From Clostridium sp. BJN0013 (GTDB lineage: Bacteria; Bacillota; Clostridia; Clostridiales; Clostridiaceae), in NCBI RefSeq assembly GCF_040939125.1, contig NZ_CP162495.1:1426001-1490000 (forward strand): a stretch of DNA of 64,000 nucleotides, written 5' to 3'. Both the position numbers and the translations under genes were made by a program. This document shows positions 37,263 through 46,195 of the stretch, in pieces; positions within the stretch are counted from its first letter, which is position 1, and every line of letters begins with the position of its first letter. A model generated the notes under the pieces. It was not told where the DNA came from and searched no databases. It was given only the letters and a program-made list of their open reading frames with translations.

Positions 37263-39122
37263 ATGAATCTTTCTTCTATATTTAAAATGATTATTTTATC
37301 ATCTGTTATAGGAAGTGTAATTGCAATTATCATTCTTATAGTAAAAAGGATGTTTAAAAAAAGGCTTAATGCTTTCTGGCAATATTATATATGGTTCTTG
37401 CTTATTGTAAGATTAATTATACCTGCTGGATTTGAAACTCCTTTAAGTAAATTTAATAAGATAGAATTTGCTGCTGAGAAAATTCAAGTACATTCAAATT
37501 CATCTAAAACTACCGATGATTTGGAAAGTGCGAGTAAAATTAATTTACAAAATGGCAGTAAAGTTTCAGGGTTAAAATTAAATGAAGAGGGCAGCTTAAA
37601 AGAAACAGTATCTAAAGATTTTAACTATTATTTTAATATAGCGGGTATAATTTGGGCATCAGGTGCTGTCTTTTCTTTTCTTATTGTGTTATTTATAAAT
37701 GGAATATTTGTATTTAAAATAAATAAACAACCTTTTTGTAAGGATGAGGATACACTTAGAACACTTGAGGAATGTAAATCTATTATGAATATTTCAAGAT
37801 CTATACCAATAATTTGTGATAGATATGTAAATGTGCCCTCACTTTTTGGAAATATAAAACCTAAAATTTTAATTAGTACAGAGTTAATATTTAAGCTTTC
37901 TGTTGAAGAAAAAAAGTATATTTTTTTACATGAACTCTCCCATTTTAAGAGAAAAGATATTTTTATAAGCTGGATAATGTTGTTTTGTGGAATACTTAAC
38001 TGGTTCAATCCTATAATATGGCTTTCCCTCCACAGAATGTGGGAGGATTGTGAATTAGCTTGTGATGCTTATGTACTATCTTATTTAAAAGAAATGGAAC
38101 AAAGAGAATATGGTAGAACAATTATCAATTTGGTGAAACTTGTATCAGATATTAAGTATATTCCTGGAACTACAGGAATAGTTAGTAGTAATTCAAATAT
38201 GAAGAGGAGGATAATTATGATAAAAAAATTCAAAAAAAGTCCATATAAATGGGCAATAGCTGCAATTTGTATTTTAATAGCCCTATGCATGACTGGTATA
38301 ACCAATTCACCTATTAAAGCCGAAGCTTTAAAAAATGTAGGAGAACCACTGGAAGAACAACAAGATAATATAAATTATGTAAATATAGTAAAGGGATTTT
38401 TACCTGCAAATTCACAAATTGTAACTTCTGGTAATACAAAGGAAGAAGACAATGTTTTATTAAAGGATTTAGATAATGATGGTCAAAAGGAAATTATAAC
38501 TGCTTATAAATTATCAGGACAACCAATTAGTGCAGATGAAAAAATAAATTTACTTGTTCTTAAAAGAGTAGGGAAAAAATGGTTTAAAGCTTTAGATGAA
38601 TCTGGACAGGGCTTTAAGTTGGATTTAGTATTAACTGCAGATATGGATGGAGATGGAAGAGAAGAAGTGCTTTTAAGTAGAAGAATTGGGGGAACTGTAG
38701 GAGAGATTTTTGTGTATCAATGGAATAATAATATGTTGAGTAAAGTTTCAGGTGAGAGTTTATATTATTCTAAGCTAGATATAGTAGATGTTCCAGGTAA
38801 AAATATGAAAGATATAGCTGTATGGCAGCATGATACTGGGGATGCTTACATGATAGATATTTTAAAGTGGAATGGAAAAACCTTTGTTCCAGAAAAAGTT
38901 GATTGTCCTAATTATTTTAAACAGTCAGTGGTACCTTATTATGAGCAAAAGGTAAAGGAAATGCCAGGAGCCGGCTTTTATTGGTACTACCTGGCAGAGG
39001 CACAATTAAAGTCAGGGGATAAAAAGGGAGCCCTGAAGTCCGCAGAAAAAGGATTAAAGTTAGATACAGGATATCCTCCAAAAGAATATTTTAATGAGAT
39101 TGAGGAAAAGGCTTCTAAATAA
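37263..39122 (+). CDS. BlaR1/MecR1-like M56 protease with FG-GAP and TPR sensor part
   Basis: About 619 aa. Four membrane helices (about residues 5-25, 35-50, 120-145 and 325-345) surround a zinc protease domain with HELSH and the downstream CELACD ligand. The extracellular part after about residue 350 is not a penicillin-binding domain. It has two FG-GAP-like calcium loops (DLDNDGQKEI and DMDGDGREEV) and ends in a TPR-like helix pair (YYLAEAQLKSGDKKGALKSA). So the signal it senses is probably not a beta-lactam. ATG 37263 follows AGAAGGAGA. Confidence 0.85.
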   Translation: MNLSSIFKMIILSSVIGSVIAIIILIVKRMFKKRLNAFWQYYIWFLLIVRLIIPAGFETPLSKFNKIEFAAEKIQVHSNSSKTTDDLESASKINLQNGSKVSGLKLNEEGSLKETVSKDFNYYFNIAGIIWASGAVFSFLIVLFINGIFVFKINKQPFCKDEDTLRTLEECKSIMNISRSIPIICDRYVNVPSLFGNIKPKILISTELIFKLSVEEKKYIFLHELSHFKRKDIFISWIMLFCGILNWFNPIIWLSLHRMWEDCELACDAYVLSYLKEMEQREYGRTIINLVKLVSDIKYIPGTTGIVSSNSNMKRRIIMIKKFKKSPYKWAIAAICILIALCMTGITNSPIKAEALKNVGEPLEEQQDNINYVNIVKGFLPANSQIVTSGNTKEEDNVLLKDLDNDGQKEIITAYKLSGQPISADEKINLLVLKRVGKKWFKALDESGQGFKLDLVLTADMDGDGREEVLLSRRIGGTVGEIFVYQWNNNMLSKVSGESLYYSKLDIVDVPGKNMKDIAVWQHDTGDAYMIDILKWNGKTFVPEKVDCPNYFKQSVVPYYEQKVKEMPGAGFYWYYLAEAQLKSGDKKGALKSAEKGLKLDTGYPPKEYFNEIEEKASK

Positions 39123-39135
39123 TTATCTATTAAAT

Positions 39136-40923
39136 TTAATAACACTCTTTTATTATATAGCAACTCTTTTTTATACTTTTAGCTTCTTTTTTTATGGATG
39201 CTGTTTTTTCGCCAATGGTCTCAATACTGGAGAAGTTTCCTATATTACCATAGATGCCTGCAATAGATAGGGAAGGAAGTGTAAATATATCCTTATTTCC
39301 TTTCCTGTCTATATGTTTAATATATCCGTTAGCTTTATCTTTTTCATTTAAAAAATCCAATATACCTGTATCGAATTTTTTAATAATATTTTCACATAAT
39401 TGTAAACAGCTATCCAAAGAATTTTCTATTATAGAGAAGAAATCATCCCCTCCAATATGGCCTACAAAGCTATTATGCGGAAACAAACCTCCTATTTCTG
39501 ATCTTATTACCTCAGATGTAAATTTAATTACTTTATCTCCATTTTCAAATCCATAGGTATCATTATAGACTTTGAAATTATCTAAATCAAAATATAAAAC
39601 GCAGCATTTCTTATTAAGGGAAAGAATATCCCTAAGTTTATTTTCTATAATTGAATTACCAGGTAATTCTGTTAAGGGATTAAGCTGTTTTGCATAATTA
39701 TATTCCAGCATTGTAGTATAGTTAAGGAGTGTCTTTATGGTGACAATTCCGTAATATTTATTATTTTTAGTTACAATGACATAGTCATATATATTGTCAA
39801 TTTTTCGTTCCATGGCAATTTTAGAAACCTGGTTTACAGGGATATAGTAATCTACTATTATAGGATTGGAATCCATAACTAAAGATATGGGACGTCTGGA
39901 AAAAATAGCAGCACCATATTGAGTTGCAAACACTGAATCTAAAGAATGTTTCATTATAAGTCCCACAGGAAATTTATCATTTACAATACATGCCCCTGTG
40001 ATATTATTATTATGAAAATACTCTTTTATAATTTTACAAGTAGTATTTGTATTAAATGGTTTGTCTAAACGTGTAATCTTACCTATGTAATTGTTTGAAG
40101 AAGAAATAAACCTGGCATTTTTCATTTTATGACAAGATAAAATAGTATTTTTTACATAATCAGGTATATCTAAAAATGCTCCTGCAGGCGGGCTGATAAA
40201 ATACCCTTGTCCTGCATAAACTTCAAGGTTAATTAATGTTTTAAGTTCTTCTTCACTTTCTATACCTTCAGCAATTAGTTTCATATTAGTTACTTTAGAT
40301 AATCGTACAAAACATTCTATTAATGCTTGTTTAAAAGTATCTTTATGGATATTTCTAATTAAATCCATATCAATTTTTATATAATGTGGATGTATCTCAC
40401 TTAGCATTTTAAGACCTGAGTAGCCAGAACCAGTATCATCAATGGCAATTTTGTATTCTTGATCTATATAATTATTAAGTACAGATCTGAAATTTTTATA
40501 ATCTTCTATGGAAGTTTTTTCAGTTATTTCAAAAATTATTATTTCAGAAGATATATTATTTTTTGAAAGGAATTCTTTTGTAAATCCACGCTTGAATTTT
40601 TCATCTTTAAAAATGTATGGATCCACATTGATAAAGAGAAATTTGTCATCCGGAATATCCGATGCTCTCTCAATAGCTTTTGTTCTACATAAAAGTTCTA
40701 GCTCCCAAGTTCTGTTATGAAGATTGGCAACGGAAAATAATTTGTCAGGGTTTTGCAGTAAGGAGTTTCTAGGACCACGACTTAATGCTTCATATCCAAT
40801 AATACTTCCATCTGTTAAGGATGCAATGGGCTGATATACAGTAGAAATATCTGCATTTTCAATTATCTTTAATAGTTCATGAAATTCTTTATTATGGAGA
40901 TTATTTAATGATTTACATGACAT
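39136..40923 (-). CDS. EAL-CBS-GGDEF protein (c-di-GMP turnover)
   Basis: 595 aa without membrane helices. The N-terminal EAL domain (about 15-260) keeps catalytic motifs: YEALSR, FEITEKT, DDTGSGYSGL, KIDMDL and AEGIES, so phosphodiesterase activity is likely. A CBS-pair-like middle (about 285-400) precedes a GGDEF domain (about 410-590) whose signature is GGDDF, a variant that may lower or abolish cyclase activity. It stops 14 bases from the end of the convergent BlaR1-like gene. Confidence 0.85.
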   Translation of the reverse strand: MSCKSLNNLHNKEFHELLKIIENADISTVYQPIASLTDGSIIGYEALSRGPRNSLLQNPDKLFSVANLHNRTWELELLCRTKAIERASDIPDDKFLFINVDPYIFKDEKFKRGFTKEFLSKNNISSEIIIFEITEKTSIEDYKNFRSVLNNYIDQEYKIAIDDTGSGYSGLKMLSEIHPHYIKIDMDLIRNIHKDTFKQALIECFVRLSKVTNMKLIAEGIESEEELKTLINLEVYAGQGYFISPPAGAFLDIPDYVKNTILSCHKMKNARFISSSNNYIGKITRLDKPFNTNTTCKIIKEYFHNNNITGACIVNDKFPVGLIMKHSLDSVFATQYGAAIFSRRPISLVMDSNPIIVDYYIPVNQVSKIAMERKIDNIYDYVIVTKNNKYYGIVTIKTLLNYTTMLEYNYAKQLNPLTELPGNSIIENKLRDILSLNKKCCVLYFDLDNFKVYNDTYGFENGDKVIKFTSEVIRSEIGGLFPHNSFVGHIGGDDFFSIIENSLDSCLQLCENIIKKFDTGILDFLNEKDKANGYIKHIDRKGNKDIFTLPSLSIAGIYGNIGNFSSIETIGEKTASIKKEAKSIKKSCYIIKECY

Positions 40924-41148
40924 TATACATGCCCCCGAATTATTATATTATTAAAATAAAGTGAAAAAATAAGTAAATAGATTCTTATGACATAAATATA
41001 TCATAAGAATCTTATGTATAATTCGTAATGATGTAAATTATATGTTAAAAGATTTTAATGTAATAGAAGTGTAAAGTTATGTATAATCCTGTCGAGAACA
41101 TAATATTTAAAAATTCAGCAATAAAAGGCTATAAAATAATTAATTGGA

Positions 41149-41217
41149 GGCTTGAATGTCAATTCCGAAGATGAATTAGGGCATATGGCTCAAGACCTAA
41201 ATAAATGGAGAATATAA
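41149..41217 (+). pseudogene. Tiny HAMP-domain remnant
   Basis: GLNVNSEDELGHMAQDLNKW, then a stop, matches the end of a HAMP linker of chemoreceptors or sensor kinases (DELGxMAxxLN). No start or continuation is seen. The remaining 40924-41367 shows no gene. Confidence 0.45.
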
Positions 41218-41367
41218 GTTTACAAGTTTCTGAATCAACACATATAGATTATTATAAAAATAATGCTGTTGTTTAGATATCCTTAAAGAAGTATTTGAAC
41301 GGCAACATTTATTTTTTACTCTTTTTAATTAACGATTAATTTGGTTAATGTAAAGCATTATATAAGT

Positions 41368-44340
41368 TTATATTCTGCTAAGCATAGTTACTCCAGCTAC
41401 AGCCCCCCAATCCATTAGAGTAAGAGCTTGGGTTCCAAAGTAAGGATTTAAAAATGGTATGTATATGGTACCCAACAACATAGCTATAGAAGAAGCAGTT
41501 GCAATACTAGTACACCTATTAGGCAACTTTGATTTATTTCTTCTACAATCATAAACATTAGCAAGCTGAGAACATACTAAACTGGAAAAGGCTAAAGTTC
41601 TTGCCTTATTTAATCCAGCACCTAATAATATGGAACCTTCAAATATTGCGAAAGTGGTTAAACCTATTCCAATACCTCTTCTAACAATCTGTGATCCTAG
41701 TTTCTTATCAATTAATGGTTCATATCTTTTTACAGGTGGATTATCCATAACTTCTTCACTGGAGGGTTCTGTTGCCAGTGTAGAACCTAGAATACTTTCT
41801 GAAATTACATTTATCCATAATATTTGTATGGATATAAGTGGCAAAATTCCTCCTACAGTTGAAGCTAATGCAATAGCTATTACTTCACCTATGCTGCCTG
41901 CCAATAAATATCTCATTGAATTTTTTATATTGTTATTTACAGTTCTTCCTTCTTCAATAGCGTTTACTATAGTACAAAAATCATCATCAACAAGGGTTAT
42001 AGATGCAACGTCTTTTGCCACATCACTTCCATTGCTTCCCATGGCTATACCTACATTGGCTTCTTTTATGGCTGGCGCATCATTTACTCCGTCACCGGCC
42101 ATGGCAACCACATATCCAAAACGCTTGAAAGCCTTTACAATTCTATGTTTTTGCTGTGGTGATGTTCTGGCAAAAATTTGTATTTTTTGAATTTTAGAAT
42201 CTAGTTCTTCCTCAGTCATATTCTCCAGTTCATTTCCTGATATGACCAATCCGTCGGTTAATAGACCCAGTTCTCTCCCTATAGCAGATGCAGTATTTTT
42301 ATGATCCCCCGTAATCATTACAACTTTAATTCCGGCATTATGACATTTTTGTATGCACTTTTCAACGCCTTCCCTTGGAGGATCTTCCATTCCTACCAGC
42401 CCGAGAAAGACGAAATTATTATCAATATCTTCAGAAGATCTATTACCTACTTTTTTGTATGCAAAAGCTAAAACTCTAAGAGCATTTTCACCCATTTCAT
42501 CACATACAGATAATAATTTTTCTTTATCCGTTGATGTTAGCAATCTTTCAACTCCATCATCATATATTGTTTTACACTTTTCTATAATGCAATCTAAAGA
42601 GCCTTTACAATATGCTATTTTTTCATCTGGGTTTTCCACTACTACTGTCATAAACCGTCTACAGCTGTCAAAAGGAATTTCTTTTAGTCGTTGATTGACT
42701 CCTCTTATTGCATATTCATCTAAGTCCAGCTTATGTGCAGCGGTTATTAGTGCTCCTTCTGTTGGATCTCTTTCTATGATCCATTTATTTTCTTTATTTA
42801 CTAAAGAAGCATTATTACAAACTACTCCTGCAGTTAACAATTTTTCTAAACTAGTCTTTTTTGTTGGGTCACCTTCAATAAGATTAATTTCTCCTTTTGG
42901 ACTATATCCTGAACCGGTTACATCGTATAAACATTTATCTGTATAAATTCTCTTTACTGTCATCTCATTCATGGTGAGTGTTCCTGTTTTATCACAGCAA
43001 ATTACATTAGTAGAGCCTAAAGTTTCTATTGAATTTAACCTTCTTACAATTGCATTGTGCTTGCTCATTCTCTGTACTCCCAGGGCCATTGAAACAGTTA
43101 CAATAGCTGGAAGACTTTCAGGCAATGCCCCCATGGAGAAGCTTACGGACATGGTTAATACTTGAGCCAAACTTCTGCCTGCCAGCAGTGCGCCAAAACC
43201 GATAACAGCACAGGAAATTAAACATATCTTAGTTAATTTTGTAGTGAAATTTTGTATTTTTAATTGGAGAGGAGTAGCCTCCGATTTTATGTTTTGAAGT
43301 ATTGCTTCAATTTTCCCAATTTCAGTATTCATTCCTGTAGCTACTACAACTGCTTTTCCTCTTCCACATATTACATCAGTACCCATAAATAACATATTAT
43401 GTCTACTTCCCAGTTCAGTATATTTATTACAGGTATCTACGGACTTAACTACAGCAGTGGATTCGCCAGTTAGTGAAGCTTCTGTAGTTTTTAAATCATT
43501 ACATTCAATTATCCTGGCATCAGCAGGAATTTTGTCTCCTGCTTCCAGTAGGATAACATCACCAGATACTAAATGTTTAGCATTTATATATCTCTCTTTA
43601 CCATTTCTGAGTACCCTAGTTTTATGTACAATCATATCTTTTAAAGAATATAAGGATTTTTCTGCCTTATATTGCTGGGCTGTTCCAAGTATGGTTTCTA
43701 TAAGTACTATACCAAGTACAGCTATGGCATCAGGTATTTGGCCTAAAAAAAATGAAATAGCACTAACACCTAAAAATAACTTTATTGAAAATTCATTTAA
43801 ATTTTTCATAAATTTAGATAGTAAAGAACTTTTCTTTTTTTCTGATAGAACATTTAAGCCTAATTCTTTAATCTTTTCTTTTGCAGTTTTATTGGTTAAA
43901 CCAGATTGGAAATTTGTTTTAAGTATATTTTCTATTTGGCTTTTATCCATAGTATGCCACATTGTTAAGCCGTCAACTGGTGTATTTTTGCCCGATGGGG
44001 GAGTTCTAATATCTTCAAAGGCAATAGACTCTGACATTTCTCCATCAGTTCTATTGATTCTGATTACATTAGAGTTATATTTTATTTTTGACTTTCTTAT
44101 ATAAATGTTAATTTGGCTTTCTATATGGCTTTCTGATACCATGTTTTCATCAAATATTATAAGTACTTTGCCTGTTATGGGATTAGCTTTTGCTTCAGCT
44201 ACTCCTTTAATAGACATAATGAAATTAGTTATTTTTTTTGACATGTTTTCATTTCTGTATACAGATTTGACAGGTATTCTTATCCTTTTATATAAAATGT
44301 GGTCATCTAATTTTTTGATATTTGCCCTATTGTTAAACAT
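41368..44340 (-). CDS. P2-type cation ATPase with N-terminal HMA-like domain
   Basis: About 990 aa. A short N-terminal domain (about 15-85; VKSVYRNENMSKKITNFIMS then GVAEAKANPITGKVLIIFDE) has the HMA fold pattern without CxxC. The rest is a full P2 ATPase: cation-ATPase N-terminal region, actuator SLTGESTAVV, TM4 GALPESLPAIV (the PExLP motif of Ca2+-type pumps), CDKTGTLTMNE and GDGVNDAPAIKE. Catalytic residues are intact, so it should pump, probably a divalent cation. ATG 44340 follows GGAGA. The gene diverges from the P-type ATPase-like cluster at 44.5-50.4 kb, which also carries HMA-like domains without CxxC. Confidence 0.85.
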   Translation of the reverse strand: MFNNRANIKKLDDHILYKRIRIPVKSVYRNENMSKKITNFIMSIKGVAEAKANPITGKVLIIFDENMVSESHIESQINIYIRKSKIKYNSNVIRINRTDGEMSESIAFEDIRTPPSGKNTPVDGLTMWHTMDKSQIENILKTNFQSGLTNKTAKEKIKELGLNVLSEKKKSSLLSKFMKNLNEFSIKLFLGVSAISFFLGQIPDAIAVLGIVLIETILGTAQQYKAEKSLYSLKDMIVHKTRVLRNGKERYINAKHLVSGDVILLEAGDKIPADARIIECNDLKTTEASLTGESTAVVKSVDTCNKYTELGSRHNMLFMGTDVICGRGKAVVVATGMNTEIGKIEAILQNIKSEATPLQLKIQNFTTKLTKICLISCAVIGFGALLAGRSLAQVLTMSVSFSMGALPESLPAIVTVSMALGVQRMSKHNAIVRRLNSIETLGSTNVICCDKTGTLTMNEMTVKRIYTDKCLYDVTGSGYSPKGEINLIEGDPTKKTSLEKLLTAGVVCNNASLVNKENKWIIERDPTEGALITAAHKLDLDEYAIRGVNQRLKEIPFDSCRRFMTVVVENPDEKIAYCKGSLDCIIEKCKTIYDDGVERLLTSTDKEKLLSVCDEMGENALRVLAFAYKKVGNRSSEDIDNNFVFLGLVGMEDPPREGVEKCIQKCHNAGIKVVMITGDHKNTASAIGRELGLLTDGLVISGNELENMTEEELDSKIQKIQIFARTSPQQKHRIVKAFKRFGYVVAMAGDGVNDAPAIKEANVGIAMGSNGSDVAKDVASITLVDDDFCTIVNAIEEGRTVNNNIKNSMRYLLAGSIGEVIAIALASTVGGILPLISIQILWINVISESILGSTLATEPSSEEVMDNPPVKRYEPLIDKKLGSQIVRRGIGIGLTTFAIFEGSILLGAGLNKARTLAFSSLVCSQLANVYDCRRNKSKLPNRCTSIATASSIAMLLGTIYIPFLNPYFGTQALTLMDWGAVAGVTMLSRI

Positions 44341-44560
44341 ATAAAACACTCTCCATCATCTTTCTTTAAAATTAATCTAATACATATCTAAATAAGTTTC
44401 CCCAAGATTCTCCCAACTATTCCCTAATATTTTAAATTTATTTAACATAGATTTTATATTGCTTTTACCTTATTAGCGTAAAATAAAAATCAACAATCAA
44501 ATTCCACCTGAATCTAAAGAATTATTTGATATAAAATTATTGAAATAAAAGGAGATAATT

Positions 44561-45211
44561 ATGATAGATTCAAGTATTTATTTTGAATATTATGTAAGTG
44601 AATTTGAAAAAGTTTATATTTTGTTAATAGAAAAAGAGTTAGACATTTTTTTTTCTAAATGCTTAAAATCAGCTGAAACTTATTCGGTAGTTATAGCTAA
44701 TAAGCCCTTATTACATAATAAAGAGATGTTCCAGCAATTGGTATTATCTTCTGAAACCATTAAAAATTTTTCAAAAAACATAATATTAAAAATCAATGAG
44801 CAATTTAAGAATAATGTGAATGATTTACATATAAATTATGAATGTATAAATTCATTTGATTTCAATAGGTGCAATAATTTTCTTGAAAATACTATTAAGA
44901 ATTTCACAACTACTCAAATAGTGACAAAAGTCAGTGAAAAAATTATGGATTTTACAATCTCATGTATGTTTGATGTATTATTTTCTGACATAGTGATAAA
45001 TAACTTATGTGAAAAAATAATTTCCGGCAAAGAAATATTGCACAAAAATAATCTTCAAAATCAAGTAAAGAAACAAGAGGGATTAATTTATAAACAAATA
45101 GAAGGATTTTTAATTAATACAAAAGTAAATTTAAGAAACCAGTTAATTAAAGTATTTATTACATCCATAAACAGCATTGAGAATATGGAAGAGTTAGTTT
45201 CAATTGCATAA
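44561..45211 (+). CDS. Unrecognised helical protein at the head of the ATPase-like cluster
   Basis: 216 aa, mostly helical, no signal peptide, no clear membrane span and no recognised motif. It begins MIDSSIYFEYYVSEFEKVYI and shows regularly spaced hydrophobic residues, suggesting helical bundles. AAAGGAG precedes the ATG, and a hairpin terminator follows (45219-45253). Its start faces the P2 ATPase gene across 220 bases, so they may share a control region. Function unknown. Confidence 0.7.
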   Translation: MIDSSIYFEYYVSEFEKVYILLIEKELDIFFSKCLKSAETYSVVIANKPLLHNKEMFQQLVLSSETIKNFSKNIILKINEQFKNNVNDLHINYECINSFDFNRCNNFLENTIKNFTTTQIVTKVSEKIMDFTISCMFDVLFSDIVINNLCEKIISGKEILHKNNLQNQVKKQEGLIYKQIEGFLINTKVNLRNQLIKVFITSINSIENMEELVSIA

Positions 45212-45218
45212 TAAATTG

Positions 45219-45253
45219 TAAAGAGCCTTTTGCAGTAGTCAAAGGCTTCTTTG
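45219..45253 (+). terminator. Terminator-like hairpin
   Basis: AAAGAGCCTTT pairs imperfectly with AAAGGCTTCTTT; a short T-rich run follows. Confidence 0.5.
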
Positions 45254-45291
45254 TGAATAGTATACAAATTATAAGAAAATTAATATTATAT

Positions 45292-45483
45292 CTAATCCAT
45301 CCTTTTTGTCATATTCTTTTTATGTCTGCTCATCTCTATTCCTCCAAGAACTATATGTGCTAATCCAAAACCAACTGCTCCAGCAGCAACCAACGGTACT
45401 ATTTCCATAGCTGTTAAAGCAGCTCCAGTAGCTGTAACTGCTGTTCCCAGAAAGGTTGGAATTGCTCCTCTGCGAACTTTCAT
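45292..45483 (-). CDS. Small glycine-rich membrane protein
   Basis: 63 aa from ATG 45483, which follows GTGGAGGA. MKVRRGAIPTFLGTAVTATG and VPLVAAGAVGFGLAHIVLGG form two short hydrophobic segments with many Gly and Ala, like helical hairpins that pack closely, and the ends are basic. Such small proteins often accompany P-type ATPases or other pumps; the role here is inferred from position only. Confidence 0.65.
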   Translation of the reverse strand: MKVRRGAIPTFLGTAVTATGAALTAMEIVPLVAAGAVGFGLAHIVLGGIEMSRHKKNMTKRMD

Positions 45484-45682
45484 ATTAAATTCCTCCACAC
45501 TAATTATTTAAAATTTTATATTATATATAATGCCATTCATTATATTAATTTATGCCTAAAATATTTTATAAAATTATGAATTATTACAGATATATGCTGT
45601 GGTTAAAATTACCTTGTTCAGGTATAGAAAAAAAAAATCCGAGCATAATAAAATGTATATAATTTAAGGAGGTTGTAATCAA

Positions 45683-46195
45683 ATGGATAATAATGGGACA
45701 CATTCAATGGAAGGAAAAAATGTAAATGGTAACAGTTCAACAGAAAAAATTGAAGAGCTGCAGAAGAAAATGCAGCAGGAACTTGTCGATTTACAGCAAA
45801 GGTATAGTAAAATAAACGAGAAAGTAGAGGAACTGCAAAATGATAAACTGGATATAAAAAATAGTATTAAAGTTATGAACGATAATTTTGGTCATATGAG
45901 TAAAAATGTTGAAAATATATTATCTAAGCTTGATAATATTAATACAAAGAATAAAAAATTAAATGATGATCATATTGAAGATGATAGAATTGATATTTCA
46001 ATGAAAAAAATGATATTTAATCCTCTAAGAAAACTGGCAGTGGGAACTATAGCTTCAATTCTTGCAGTAACAGATAAAGTAACTGAACTAACCTGTGGAG
46101 CTAAAGAAGGATTAGAGGATATAGTAGCGGAGGTACAGTATCAACGCAGGAAAAAACACATGGCTAACATGGATGAACCTGAAAGTGTAAAATGA
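45683..46195 (+). CDS. Coiled-coil protein with a C-terminal hydrophobic segment
   Basis: 170 aa. Residues about 20-95 form a heptad-rich coiled coil (KIEELQKKMQQELVDLQQRY, then KVEELQNDKLDIKNSI), and residues about 108-130 are hydrophobic (KLAVGTIASILAVTDKV). Its stop overlaps the start of the next gene as ATGA, so the two are translated together. No family recognised. It looks like a membrane-bound tether or partner of the ATPase-like proteins. Confidence 0.75.
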   Translation: MDNNGTHSMEGKNVNGNSSTEKIEELQKKMQQELVDLQQRYSKINEKVEELQNDKLDIKNSIKVMNDNFGHMSKNVENILSKLDNINTKNKKLNDDHIEDDRIDISMKKMIFNPLRKLAVGTIASILAVTDKVTELTCGAKEGLEDIVAEVQYQRRKKHMANMDEPESVK

